This document shows, one piece after another, positions 11,785-19,700 of a DNA stretch of 64,000 bases. A program made the position numbers and the translations under genes. Source of the stretch: Actinacidiphila guanduensis (GTDB lineage: Bacteria > Actinomycetota > Actinomycetes > Streptomycetales > Streptomycetaceae); the NCBI RefSeq assembly GCF_900103985.1, contig NZ_FNIE01000001.1, forward strand, positions 248,001 to 312,000. Direction: 5' to 3'. The notes under the pieces were generated by a model, which made no database searches, had not been told where the DNA came from, and worked only from the letters and a program-made list of their open reading frames with translations. Each line of letters starts with the position of its first letter. The first letter of the stretch is position 1.

Positions 11785-12261
11785 GTGAGCGAGGGTGAGA
11801 AGCTGCCGCAGGCCGACGGGCCGCTGGTGGGGGTGAGGCTGCCGGACGGGCAACGGGTGTACGCCGTGGTGCGCGGGCGGCGCCGGGAGCGGGACGGCAC
11901 CTGGTGGTACGACCTGCGCATCCACCTGCCCTCGCAGATCGACATCCGCGGCCAGTTGCAGACGCACCCCGCGCCCGTCGACTTCCGCGTGCCCGCCACC
12001 CTGTGCGAACCCGTCCCCGGACAGCCGTACGACGCCGTCCCCACCAAGCGGCACGGCGTCGCCCCGAAGTGGCGCATCGAGGAGCCCGTCTACATCGGCC
12101 GCGCCCCGGGCCCGGCCCGCATCGTCCACCGCGGCACCTGCCACGCGGTCCACGACGTCTCCCACCCCGCCGGCACCGAAGAAGCCCGCGCCGCCCTCCG
12201 CCGCCCCGACACGGTCCCCTGCGACATCTGCCGCCCCGACCGCCCCCTCCTCGCCACCTAG
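11785..12261 (+). CDS. DUF6233 family protein
   Basis: A 158-residue protein with the pattern of the Streptomyces DUF6233 family: LVGVRLPDGQRVYAVV, a WWYDLRIHLP strand region and CEPVPGQPYDAVP. The C-terminal half carries CHAVHD and CDICRP cysteine pairs that could bind a metal. The start is GTG 11785 with no Shine-Dalgarno, in line with a leaderless mRNA. DUF6233 genes are often found near mobile or genus-specific regions; the function is unknown. Confidence 0.75.
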   Translation: MSEGEKLPQADGPLVGVRLPDGQRVYAVVRGRRRERDGTWWYDLRIHLPSQIDIRGQLQTHPAPVDFRVPATLCEPVPGQPYDAVPTKRHGVAPKWRIEEPVYIGRAPGPARIVHRGTCHAVHDVSHPAGTEEARAALRRPDTVPCDICRPDRPLLAT

Positions 12262-12648
12262 AGAAACCCACGACCACGAAGGGTTCCGGCGGGGTGCCCA
12301 TGAGCGGGAGGGTTCCTGGTGGGGGTGCCGTTGAGTGTGAGGGTCCCCGGCGGGGGTGCCCGTGAGCATGGAGCAGCGGGAGGTGAAAAGCCCTGGAGCC
12401 GAAGGGCGCGTCGCTGTCGAAAAGGAGAACACGCGCAGGTTTCCGAGGAACGAGGAAACCGAGCATGATCGACTGTCGACAGTGACTCCAGCGCCCGGAG
12501 GCGGAAGGGCGTCTCAAAAAAGGGGGAAATGGTCACCGAACACAAAAGACGGCCACCCCCGGCGGCGCCCGTAAGAACAACGGCTCCCCCGGCCCCAACC
12601 CCCGCCCACCCCTACCCTGGAGCCGCACCCCCACCCCAGGAGCCCCAT
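12262..12648. other. intergenic region with repeats and a palindrome, no gene
   Basis: No coding signal is convincing between the DUF6233 gene and the ribokinase gene. The stretch holds three tandem repeats (12281-12372), a 12-bp perfect palindrome ACTGTCGACAGT (12472-12483), and an AGGAG ribosome site close before the ribokinase ATG. Confidence 0.6.
12281..12372. repeat. three imperfect tandem repeats of about 30 bp
   Basis: Units start at 12281, 12310 and 12341. Each runs GGGT(T/C)CC, then a GG-rich stretch with GGGGTGCC, then a (T/G)TGAG-like segment. The first unit has 29 bp and the second 31 bp. There are no spacers between units and no cas genes, so this is not a CRISPR array. Confidence 0.7.
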
Positions 12649-13566
12649 ATGCCCGTCCCGCCTCGGCCTCGTGCCAGGATCGCCGTGCTCGGCAGCGCCA
12701 ACATGGATCTGGTCGCCTACACCCGGCGTGCGCCCGCGCGGGGGGAGACCGTCACCGGCGAGGCGTTCCGGACCGGGGCCGGCGGCAAGGGGGCCAATCA
12801 GGCGATCGCCGCGGCCCGCGCGGGCGGGGCCGTGGTGATGCTGGGTGCCGTCGGCGACGACGACTTCGGGCCCCGGCTGCGCGGCGCCCTCGACAGCGCG
12901 GGCGTCGACACCGCGCGGCTGCGGACGGTGCCGGGTGCGAGCGGCACCGCCCACATCGTGGTGGACGGCGACGGCGGCAACGCCATCGTGGTCGTCCCCG
13001 GCGCCAACGGTACGGTGACCGAACTGGCGGACGCCGACCTGCACGCCGTCGCCGCCGCGGACACACTGCTGCTCCAGCTCGAACTCCCGCTCGCGGGCGT
13101 GCTCGCGGGCGCGCTGGCCGCCCGGCGCCACGGCGTCCGTACGGTCCTCACCCCGGCGCCGGTGGTGCCGCTGCCGGACGAACTCCTCGCCGCCACCGAC
13201 CTGTTGCTGCCCAACGAGCACGAGGCCGAGGCTTTGACCGGCCGCGCCGACCCGCACACGGCGGCCCGCGCCCTGCTGGACGCCGTACCGGACGTCGTGG
13301 TCACCCTGGGTGCGAAGGGCTGCCTGTGGGCAGCGCGCGGCAAGGAACCGCTGACCGTGCCCGCCCCGGCGGCGGCAGCCGTCGACACCACCGCGGCCGG
13401 CGACACGTTCGCGGGCGCCCTGGCGGTGGCCCTGGCCGAGAACCGCCCCATGCCGGACGCCCTGACCTGGGCGAGCGCGGCGGCCGCCCTGTCCGTGGAA
13501 CGCGAGGGCGCGGCAGCCTCGATGCCGGAGCGCGCCGAGATCGACGCGCGAGCGGCCAAGAGCTGA
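12649..13566 (+). CDS. rbsK: ribokinase
   Basis: A 305-residue PfkB-family carbohydrate kinase that phosphorylates D-ribose to ribose 5-phosphate with ATP. The N-terminal signature GSANMDLV, the sugar-binding GAGGKGANQA near residue 43 and the C-terminal DTTAAGDTFAGAL with the catalytic Asp near residue 249 are all present. The start is ATG 12649 with AGGAG 7 bp upstream; the open frame extends to 12529, but the added part is low-complexity. No rbs transporter genes lie next to it, so it acts either in ribose salvage from nucleosides or on a related sugar. Confidence 0.93.
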   Translation: MPVPPRPRARIAVLGSANMDLVAYTRRAPARGETVTGEAFRTGAGGKGANQAIAAARAGGAVVMLGAVGDDDFGPRLRGALDSAGVDTARLRTVPGASGTAHIVVDGDGGNAIVVVPGANGTVTELADADLHAVAAADTLLLQLELPLAGVLAGALAARRHGVRTVLTPAPVVPLPDELLAATDLLLPNEHEAEALTGRADPHTAARALLDAVPDVVVTLGAKGCLWAARGKEPLTVPAPAAAAVDTTAAGDTFAGALAVALAENRPMPDALTWASAAAALSVEREGAAASMPERAEIDARAAKS

Positions 13567-13804
13567 CCCGTGCCGGGCCCCCGACCTGACTGGCCGGGCC
13601 CAGCGGCTCGTCGGCGGCGTTGCACAGCATGCCGAAGGGGCCGCGCAGGCGCCAGGTACACACGAGCGCCGACGAGCCGCCGCTCCGAACAGGCCCGCTC
13701 CGAACCGCCCGCACCGGACCACCCGCCCGTCGTACGACCGCACCCGACCGCACCCGGCCGCACCTGCCCAGGCGCCGGCGCCCCTCAGACCCGGCCCACC
13801 GCCC

Positions 13805-14320
13805 TCACGTCAGCACCAGCCACTGCTTCCCGTCCATCTGCTCCCGCACCGCGTCCAGGTGACCCGCGTGGCAGGACGTCTCCGTGATCACGTGGAGGAG
13901 CACGTCCCGCAGCGTGTGCAGGTGAGGGTCGCCGAACGCGGGGGGCCACCAGGCGAGGGGAGCGTCCGCGGAGCCGGCGGCTATGACGGCCGCGTCGGCC
14001 AGGGCGCACTCGCGGCGGTAGCCGGCCAGCACCTGGGCCGAGGGTGTGTCCGCCGGCACCTGCCACGCGTCCTCGATGGTGTCGAAGCCCGCTATGACCT
14101 CCGCGTCGCCGGGCAGCACCGCGCGGAACCAGAACCGCTCGACGTCGAGGGCGAGGTGCTGGAGCAGGCCCACGCAGTTCCACCCCGAGGGCAGCACCCG
14201 CCGGTGCAGCGCCTCCTCGTCCAGCCCCTCGATCGCGCCCAGGACGTGCCGCCGCTGGCCCTCCAGCCAGCGCAGCAGCCTCTCCACCTCGGGGTCCGCT
14301 CCCCCGTGCCGCTCCACCAT
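13805..14320 (-). CDS. DinB-superfamily protein (DUF664-like)
   Basis: A 171-residue four-helix-bundle protein of the DinB/DUF664 type. The pattern seen is a first helix with LLRWLEGQRRHVLGAIEGL, a His in LLQHLALDVERFWF, and a late His pair in HVITETSCHAGHLD. These three His positions form the metal site of the superfamily. Some members are mycothiol- or bacillithiol-dependent transferases; the substrate here is unknown. The start is ATG 14320 with GGGGGAG 6 bp upstream. Confidence 0.85.
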   Translation of the reverse strand: MVERHGGADPEVERLLRWLEGQRRHVLGAIEGLDEEALHRRVLPSGWNCVGLLQHLALDVERFWFRAVLPGDAEVIAGFDTIEDAWQVPADTPSAQVLAGYRRECALADAAVIAAGSADAPLAWWPPAFGDPHLHTLRDVLLHVITETSCHAGHLDAVREQMDGKQWLVLT

Positions 14321-14523
14321 CACCGCTCCCCCGTCGCCTCCAGGTCCGCGCGCCGCCCGGACACGGCCCGCACCCCCATGTCTACTACGAGCCACTGACA
14401 ACGGCGCCGAAGGAAGCGGCCGGCCACCTCATCGCGGCCCGTGACAGCCCGATCCGCCGAGGCCCGAACCGCGTCAGCCCCGTACCAGGTCCGTCAGCTC
14501 GCACCACCCCACCCCCGGCCCCC

Positions 14524-15795
14524 TCAGCCCGGATCGCGCAGCCCCCGCGTCGGCGCCGCGTGCCGGGCGGCCCACCCCTTCGGCTCGGGCTCGGGCTCCC
14601 GCTCCTCCTCCGCCGGCTGCGCACCCGCCCGCGGACCCGCGTCGGCCGGCAGCTCCCGCACGCCCGTGCCCGCCGCATCCTCCTCCCGCGGCCGGCGGGC
14701 GACCGCGACCAGCGCCGCGTCGTCGCCCAGCAGGCCGCCGGTGTACGCGTGCAGGTCCTCGCGGACGTGCTCGACCAGGTCGCGCGGGCCCTGGAGGCCG
14801 GGGAAGGCGGCGACGCGATCGGCGAGCGGGTAGAAGGCGCCGGAGTCGTCGCGGGCCTCGGTGGCGCCGTCGGTGTAGAGGAGCAGCAGGTCACCGGGGC
14901 CGAAGGGGTGGCTGTCGACGCGGGCCGGCGTGGTCCTCGGCGGGCAGACGCCCAGCGGCGGGGCGGACTCCCCCGGGTCGAGGGCGGTGACCCGGCCGCG
15001 GCTGAGCCGCAGTGGCGGCGGGTGCCCGCGGTTGAGGATGTGCACCTCGGAGCCGTGGTCGGGGACGTCGACCAGGGCGGCGGTGATGAACGCCTCGCCT
15101 GCCTCCTCGTCGTCCCTGGCCGGCTGGGACAGGCCCCACCACACGATGGCCTCCAGCTCGGCGAACAGGGCCGGGAGCGACAGCCCGCGGTGGGCCGCGC
15201 TGCGGAAGGCGCCCAGGAGCAGGGCGGCGTCGTCCACGGCGGCCAGGCCCTTGCCGCGTACGTCGCCGATGAGCAGCCGGGTGCCCTCGGGGGTGCGCAC
15301 GGCCGCGTAGAGGTCGCCGCCGATGCGGGCCTGGTCGGCGGCTGCCTGGTAGGTGAAGGCGATCCGGACCGGGCCCATCGTCTCGGGCAGTGGCTGGAGC
15401 ACCACCTGCTGTGCGGTCTCGGCCACGGTGCGCACCTGTCTGAGCTCGGCGCTGTGCCGTTCGCGCACGCGGGTGAAGACGACGGTGAAACCGGAGACGA
15501 GGACGAGCGCGATGAGCTGCGTCTCGTGGTTGGAGGTGGTGATGCTGCTGCGGATCTCGGAGATCGCCAGCAGGGCGCCCACGGCGAGCAGGCCGATCAG
15601 CGCGGTGAGCCGGGAGCCGCCGAAGGACGCGGTGAGCGCGGGGGCGACCACGAGGAGGGGTCCGAGGTGGATGTTCGCCGGCGAGAAGATGTCCGCGAGG
15701 GTGATCACCACGATCAGCGCCAAGGGCACCCAGACCAGGCCCCGGTTCTGCTGCCGGGCCCGGCCGCCACTGCCGCCGTGGGGCTTCCAGCGCAC
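14524..15795 (-). CDS. membrane-bound SpoIIE-type PP2C serine phosphatase
   Basis: A 423-residue regulator phosphatase. The first 105 residues hold three to four membrane helices, for example VWVPLALIVVITLADIF. A linker follows, then a SpoIIE/RsbU-like PP2C domain with ARIGGDLYAAV, LLIGDVRGKGLAAV, NRGHPPPL and LLLYTDGATEARD, the metal-binding Asp residues intact. Such proteins dephosphorylate anti-anti-sigma factors to activate alternative sigma factors. The C-terminal 60 residues are Pro/Glu/Arg-rich. GTG 15795 was chosen; its RBS is poor and a start a few codons later is possible. No sensor or anti-sigma gene is adjacent. Confidence 0.9.
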   Translation of the reverse strand: MRWKPHGGSGGRARQQNRGLVWVPLALIVVITLADIFSPANIHLGPLLVVAPALTASFGGSRLTALIGLLAVGALLAISEIRSSITTSNHETQLIALVLVSGFTVVFTRVRERHSAELRQVRTVAETAQQVVLQPLPETMGPVRIAFTYQAAADQARIGGDLYAAVRTPEGTRLLIGDVRGKGLAAVDDAALLLGAFRSAAHRGLSLPALFAELEAIVWWGLSQPARDDEEAGEAFITAALVDVPDHGSEVHILNRGHPPPLRLSRGRVTALDPGESAPPLGVCPPRTTPARVDSHPFGPGDLLLLYTDGATEARDDSGAFYPLADRVAAFPGLQGPRDLVEHVREDLHAYTGGLLGDDAALVAVARRPREEDAAGTGVRELPADAGPRAGAQPAEEEREPEPEPKGWAARHAAPTRGLRDPG

Positions 15796-15866
15796 CCTTC
15801 ATGGATACACCCGCGGGGCTGCGGGTGCGCGGCAGGACCGCACCGGGACGCGAGCGGAACACGCGG

Positions 15867-15900
15867 GTGCCCGGGGACCGGCGGACCGGCCCCCGGGCAC
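15867..15900. terminator. hairpin downstream of the CBM56 protein gene
   Basis: GTGCCCGGGG (15867-15876) pairs perfectly with CCCCGGGCAC (15891-15900), with a GC-rich loop. It lies after the minus-strand gene ending at 16022 and before the phosphatase gene, so it probably ends the transcript of the secreted protein. Confidence 0.55.
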
Positions 15901-16021
15901 GGGGTGGTGCTGTGCGGTAGGGCTCCCCGCGGGAGGCGGGCTGCTCACGGGAGCAGCGGGCCCTCGCGGAACCTCCTTACGGGAAGGCGCGGATCATCTC
16001 CTTACCGGGCGGATCATCCCC

Positions 16022-18409
16022 TTACGGATAGGAGGTGACGTTGCTCGGGGTCGTGTTCGACGCGGTGACGGCCCCGGTGTCGTTGATGACGTGGGTGATG
16101 GTGCCCACGCCGCCGAGCGAGACGGTCAGCACGTCGTGGAACTTCACGCCGGAGGTGTTCGGTACCTCGAAGGCGTGGTAGTTGTTCACGGCCGGGTTGA
16201 CGTTGAAGTAGCAGTAGCTGCCCAGGCCCCAGGCCTCGTGGGTGGTGACGTTGTCGCCCACCTTGTAGGCCGCGTAGCCGTTCTGGCCTGCCGGGTTCTT
16301 CCAGGCCGCCTGGTTGGGCGGGTCGTAGGGGTTCTCGTTCTGGAAGAAGATCGTCTTGCCGTTCTGGCCGTTCCAGACGACTTCGTACTTCTGGTAGTGC
16401 TCGACGAAGAGGCCGTCGGCCAGGACGTTGTTGCCGTTGACGGTCAGGCCGTTGTCGGCGGTGTTGGTGGTCCAGCCGACGGTGCCGCTGTTGCCGTGGT
16501 CGGCGCGCCAGGCCCAGATGTGGTCGATGATCGTGTTGTTGCTGTTGACCACGAGGCTGTCGGTGGCCTTGCCGGCGATCCGGAAGAAGACGTCCTGGAT
16601 CGTCGTCGGGTCGGCGGAGTGGTCGGCCGAGGAGCCCGAGGGGCCGACGGTCAGCAGCGCCTGGGAGTTGGTGGTGCCGGCGTCGAAGAGCAGGCCCTTC
16701 AGCCGGACCCCGCTGACGTCGGCGACCTGCATGGCGTTGACGCCGTTGTCCGGGACGAAGGTCGGGTAGCCGATGCCGAGCACGGTGGTGTCGGGCTTGG
16801 TGATGTTGAGCGTCTGGTTCAGGTGGTAGACGCCCGGGGTGACGAAGAGGTTGCAGCCCTCGGCGAGCGCGGCGTTGATGGTGGCGGCCGTGTCGCCGGC
16901 CTTGACCACGTAGAACGCGCTCATCGGCAGGGAGGTGCCGGGGGTGCTGCCGTTCGCCCAGCTGGGGCCGGAGGAGTTGGTGCGCAGCGAGGGCAGGAAG
17001 ACCCGGTACTTGCCGGTGCTGTCCACGTACAGGTACGGGACGTCGCGGGAGACGGGGGTGGTGGCCAGGGTGGTCTCCGGCGGGTTGGGGAAGGTGTTCG
17101 CCGGGGCGCCGTTGACGCCGGAGAAGACCATGTTCCACACGCCGCCGGCCCAGCTGCCCAGCGTGCTGTCGCGGGTGTACCACTGCTGCTGGGAGACCGA
17201 GGCGGCCTGGCCGCTGACCTTGGTGTCCGCGATGAAGCCGCCGCTGGCGTAGCCGTAGCTGGCCGGGTAGAGCGCGAGGCCGCCGTGGACGTCGATCCGG
17301 CGGAAGGGCGCGGCCTGGGCGACGGCCCAGCGGTCGGTGCCGCTGGAGGGGTTGATCGCCAGGTTCTCCGCGGAGCGCCAGAAGTTCTGGGTGGCGTTGC
17401 CCGCGTCGGAGGCGTTGAAGGCGTCCACGGTGACGTCGCCGTTGATGGTGACGTCGTCGGGGTTCTGGCCGAGGCCGGCCACCGAGGTGTAGAAGCCGAC
17501 GTTGTCCTCGACGTTGTAGGTGCCGGGCTTGAAGAGGTCGGCCACCCGGTTCTCGCTGAACTGCGCGGTCTGGGTGTCCTTCATCTGGTTGAACTGCGCG
17601 TCCAGTTGGGACTGGATGGCGGCGTTGCCCATGGACGGGTCGAAGATGTGGACGTTCGGCCCGAAGTCGGGGGTGTCGGACTGCGCGGGGCAGGCCGCGG
17701 GGGTGGTCCCGATGGTGAAGGTGGCGCTGGCGACGGCGGAGTCGGTGGAGCCGGACTTCACCGCGATGGCCTTGACCGTGGTGGTGGCCGAGATGGTCAG
17801 CGCGCTGCTGTAGGTGGCCGAACTCGCGGTCGGTGTGGAGCCGTTGGTGGTGTAGTGGATGGCCGCGCCGGAGGTGGCGTCGGAGATGGTGACGGTCTGC
17901 GCGGTGCTGAAGGTGCCGCCGGCCGGGCTGAAGGTGGGGGTGGCCACAGTGCCTGGCGGTGGTGTGGTGCCGCCCCCGCCCTGGGTGTAGGTGAACTGCG
18001 GGGTGTCGTACTGCGGCCCGTTCTTGGTGTATGTGAACGAGTACGTCAGCACGGTGCCGTTGGACAGCCCGCCGACGGTGTAGGTCCACGAGGAGCCGGC
18101 GGCGGCCATCTGGACGTTCTGCTGGCCGGTCCCGTTCACCAGGTAGTGGACGATGACGTAGCTGGACGGGCTGGTGGGTGTGAACGTCAGCTGCGCCTGG
18201 GTGCTGCTGGTCTGGGTGGCGGACTGGGTGTAGTCCGAGGAGTCCGCGACGGCGGAGCCGGCGGTCCCGGTCAGCGCGGCCAGGCCCGCGAGCAGCACGG
18301 CGAGGACGCCGAGCACGGCGGCGGCGCCCCGGCGGCGGGTACCGGTCCGGCGGGCGGGGGATGCCGCCGGGGCGGCAACTGCGGGCGGTGCGGGGGAAGT
18401 TCTGCGCAT
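16022..18409 (-). CDS. secreted CBM56 / right-handed beta-helix protein
   Basis: A 795-residue exported protein. Residues 1-55 form a Sec signal peptide after an Arg-rich start. Residues 57-145 look like a CBM56 beta-1,3-glucan-binding module. About 155-235 is a chitobiase C-terminal-like (Fn3-associated) domain with AAIHYTTNGSTPT. From about 245 to the end runs a beta-helix domain of the actinobacterial family often labelled adenylyl cyclase or coagulation factor 5/8 type, with GFYTSVAGLGQNPDDVTING, ADHGNSGTVGW and THEAWGLGSYCYFNV. These labels are not functional evidence; a role in fungal or plant beta-glucan binding or cleavage is inferred from the CBM56 module. A 15-bp palindrome lies just upstream. 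Confidence 0.85.
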   Translation of the reverse strand: MRRTSPAPPAVAAPAASPARRTGTRRRGAAAVLGVLAVLLAGLAALTGTAGSAVADSSDYTQSATQTSSTQAQLTFTPTSPSSYVIVHYLVNGTGQQNVQMAAAGSSWTYTVGGLSNGTVLTYSFTYTKNGPQYDTPQFTYTQGGGGTTPPPGTVATPTFSPAGGTFSTAQTVTISDATSGAAIHYTTNGSTPTASSATYSSALTISATTTVKAIAVKSGSTDSAVASATFTIGTTPAACPAQSDTPDFGPNVHIFDPSMGNAAIQSQLDAQFNQMKDTQTAQFSENRVADLFKPGTYNVEDNVGFYTSVAGLGQNPDDVTINGDVTVDAFNASDAGNATQNFWRSAENLAINPSSGTDRWAVAQAAPFRRIDVHGGLALYPASYGYASGGFIADTKVSGQAASVSQQQWYTRDSTLGSWAGGVWNMVFSGVNGAPANTFPNPPETTLATTPVSRDVPYLYVDSTGKYRVFLPSLRTNSSGPSWANGSTPGTSLPMSAFYVVKAGDTAATINAALAEGCNLFVTPGVYHLNQTLNITKPDTTVLGIGYPTFVPDNGVNAMQVADVSGVRLKGLLFDAGTTNSQALLTVGPSGSSADHSADPTTIQDVFFRIAGKATDSLVVNSNNTIIDHIWAWRADHGNSGTVGWTTNTADNGLTVNGNNVLADGLFVEHYQKYEVVWNGQNGKTIFFQNENPYDPPNQAAWKNPAGQNGYAAYKVGDNVTTHEAWGLGSYCYFNVNPAVNNYHAFEVPNTSGVKFHDVLTVSLGGVGTITHVINDTGAVTASNTTPSNVTSYP

Positions 18410-18431
18410 GCGTGGGGTCCTCTCGCCCGGC

Positions 18432-18446
18432 GTTCACGAAGTGAAC
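18432..18446. promoter_or_regulatory. palindrome before the CBM56 protein gene
   Basis: GTTCACGAAGTGAAC has perfect 6-bp arms around GAA and lies 23 bp upstream of the start of the secreted-protein gene. It could be an operator for substrate-induced expression or a short 5' UTR hairpin. No regulator gene is adjacent. Confidence 0.5.
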
Positions 18447-18656
18447 ACCGGGTCGGCGCGGGATTGTGGGGGTGGATCGCGCGTAATGCCGTTGTTTCCT
18501 GGACCGGTACCCTCGCTTTACCTTTGATTGGTGATGCAGAGAACGCTCTCACTCTGCGGATCGGGGGTGCTCCGGTCCGATAGGCAGTGTCAAGTGGGGG
18601 CGGGCGCGCGTCAAGGAGTCGGACGGGATTCTTCATCCGACGGCGTCCATTGTGAA

Positions 18657-18667
18657 TGGTATGACCA
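18657..18667. promoter_or_regulatory. FadR-type operator copy 1 (best copy)
   Basis: TGGTATGACCA, extended to ATGGTATGACCAT with perfect 5-bp arms. It matches the general FadR-subfamily operator form TNGTNNNACNA and lies 59 bp before the dehydrogenase gene at 18726. The same element recurs before eight other promoter regions of the catabolic island. Apart from this site and the palindrome at 18432, the 316-bp gap 18410-18725 holds nothing recognisable. Confidence 0.75.
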
Positions 18668-18725
18668 TAAGCTAGCCTGTCGGGACGCACGGAATGCCGG
18701 ATCGAGCGACGGGCGGTGGGCGGCC

Positions 18726-19595
18726 ATGGCGGCAGCGGTCGAAGGTCAACAGGCGGACGGGGCGGCGTCGTTGGGGCGCCCCTTCCATACGGTGGGCGTG
18801 ATCGGGCTCGGCGCGATGGGACGGCCCGCCGCCGTGCACCTCGCCCGCGCGGGGGTGCCCACACTTGCCTACGACACCGACCACGCCACCCGTGACGCGC
18901 TCGCCGCGGACGGCGTGCGGCCCGCCGGCTCGGTCGCCGAACTGGCCGCCGCATGCGGGGTGGTGGCCGTGGTGGTGCCCTCCGACCAGGACGTGCTCTC
19001 GGTGTGCTCCCCCGAGGACGGCGTGCTGTCGGCCGCGCGCCCCGGCACCGTCCTGCTGATCTGCGCCTCCGTCACCCCCGACACCTGCCGCGATGTCGCC
19101 GCGCTGGCCCGGCCGTTGGGGGTGGAGGTGCTGGACGCCGCGCTCACCGGCGGGGTGCGCGCGGCCGAGGCGGGCGAGCTGAACCTCCTGGTCGGCGGCG
19201 ACGAGGACGTACTCGCCGCGATCGCACCGGAGTTGGCGCCCTGGACCCGGACGGTCCACCACCTGGGCCCCCTTGGCTCGGGTCAGGTCGGCAAGACCGT
19301 CAACAACCTCTGCCACTGGGGCCAGTTGGCGGCGATCGTGGAGGCGCTGCGGCTCGGCCGCGACCTGGGCGTCTCCCCCACCAAGCTGCGCGCCGCCCTG
19401 CTGGACGGCCCAGCGGCCAGCCGCACGCTCGCCGAGATGCACCTGATGCGGCTGACCTGGCACCGCAAGGACCTCGCCAACGCCCTGCTGATGGCCCGCG
19501 CCGCGCACAGGGAGATGCCGGTGGCGGCCACGACCCGCGAGGCGATGGAGCACCTGACGGTCGCGGACATCGCGGAGCTCTACGCGCAGGAGTGA
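18726..19595 (+). CDS. NAD(P)-binding beta-hydroxyacid dehydrogenase
   Basis: A 289-residue member of the 3-hydroxyisobutyrate / 6-phosphogluconate dehydrogenase family. The cofactor loop GLGAMGRP lies near residue 27, the substrate-binding DAALTGG near residue 138 and the catalytic Lys in GQVGKTVNN near residue 195. Family members oxidise beta-hydroxyacids or reduce tartronate semialdehyde. ATG 18726 was chosen for spacing from the operator. The FadR-type element upstream makes it the leftmost gene of the catabolic regulon, so it probably oxidises a hydroxyacid intermediate there. It converges with the MFS gene at 19701. Confidence 0.88.
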   Translation: MAAAVEGQQADGAASLGRPFHTVGVIGLGAMGRPAAVHLARAGVPTLAYDTDHATRDALAADGVRPAGSVAELAAACGVVAVVVPSDQDVLSVCSPEDGVLSAARPGTVLLICASVTPDTCRDVAALARPLGVEVLDAALTGGVRAAEAGELNLLVGGDEDVLAAIAPELAPWTRTVHHLGPLGSGQVGKTVNNLCHWGQLAAIVEALRLGRDLGVSPTKLRAALLDGPAASRTLAEMHLMRLTWHRKDLANALLMARAAHREMPVAATTREAMEHLTVADIAELYAQE

Positions 19596-19700
19596 ACGCC
19601 GCACCGCCTGCCGGCGGTTACGGGTGCGACAGTCGGTAGGGATCGACCGGTACGGGCGGGCGCGGCAGACGCGGCGGCCGCGGTGACCAGGCAGGGGAGT

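Noticed and set aside
12281..12372. Possible CRISPR array
   Set aside because: Units adjoin directly without unique spacers, vary in sequence, and no cas gene is present. The same applies to the arrays at 5983 and 49566.
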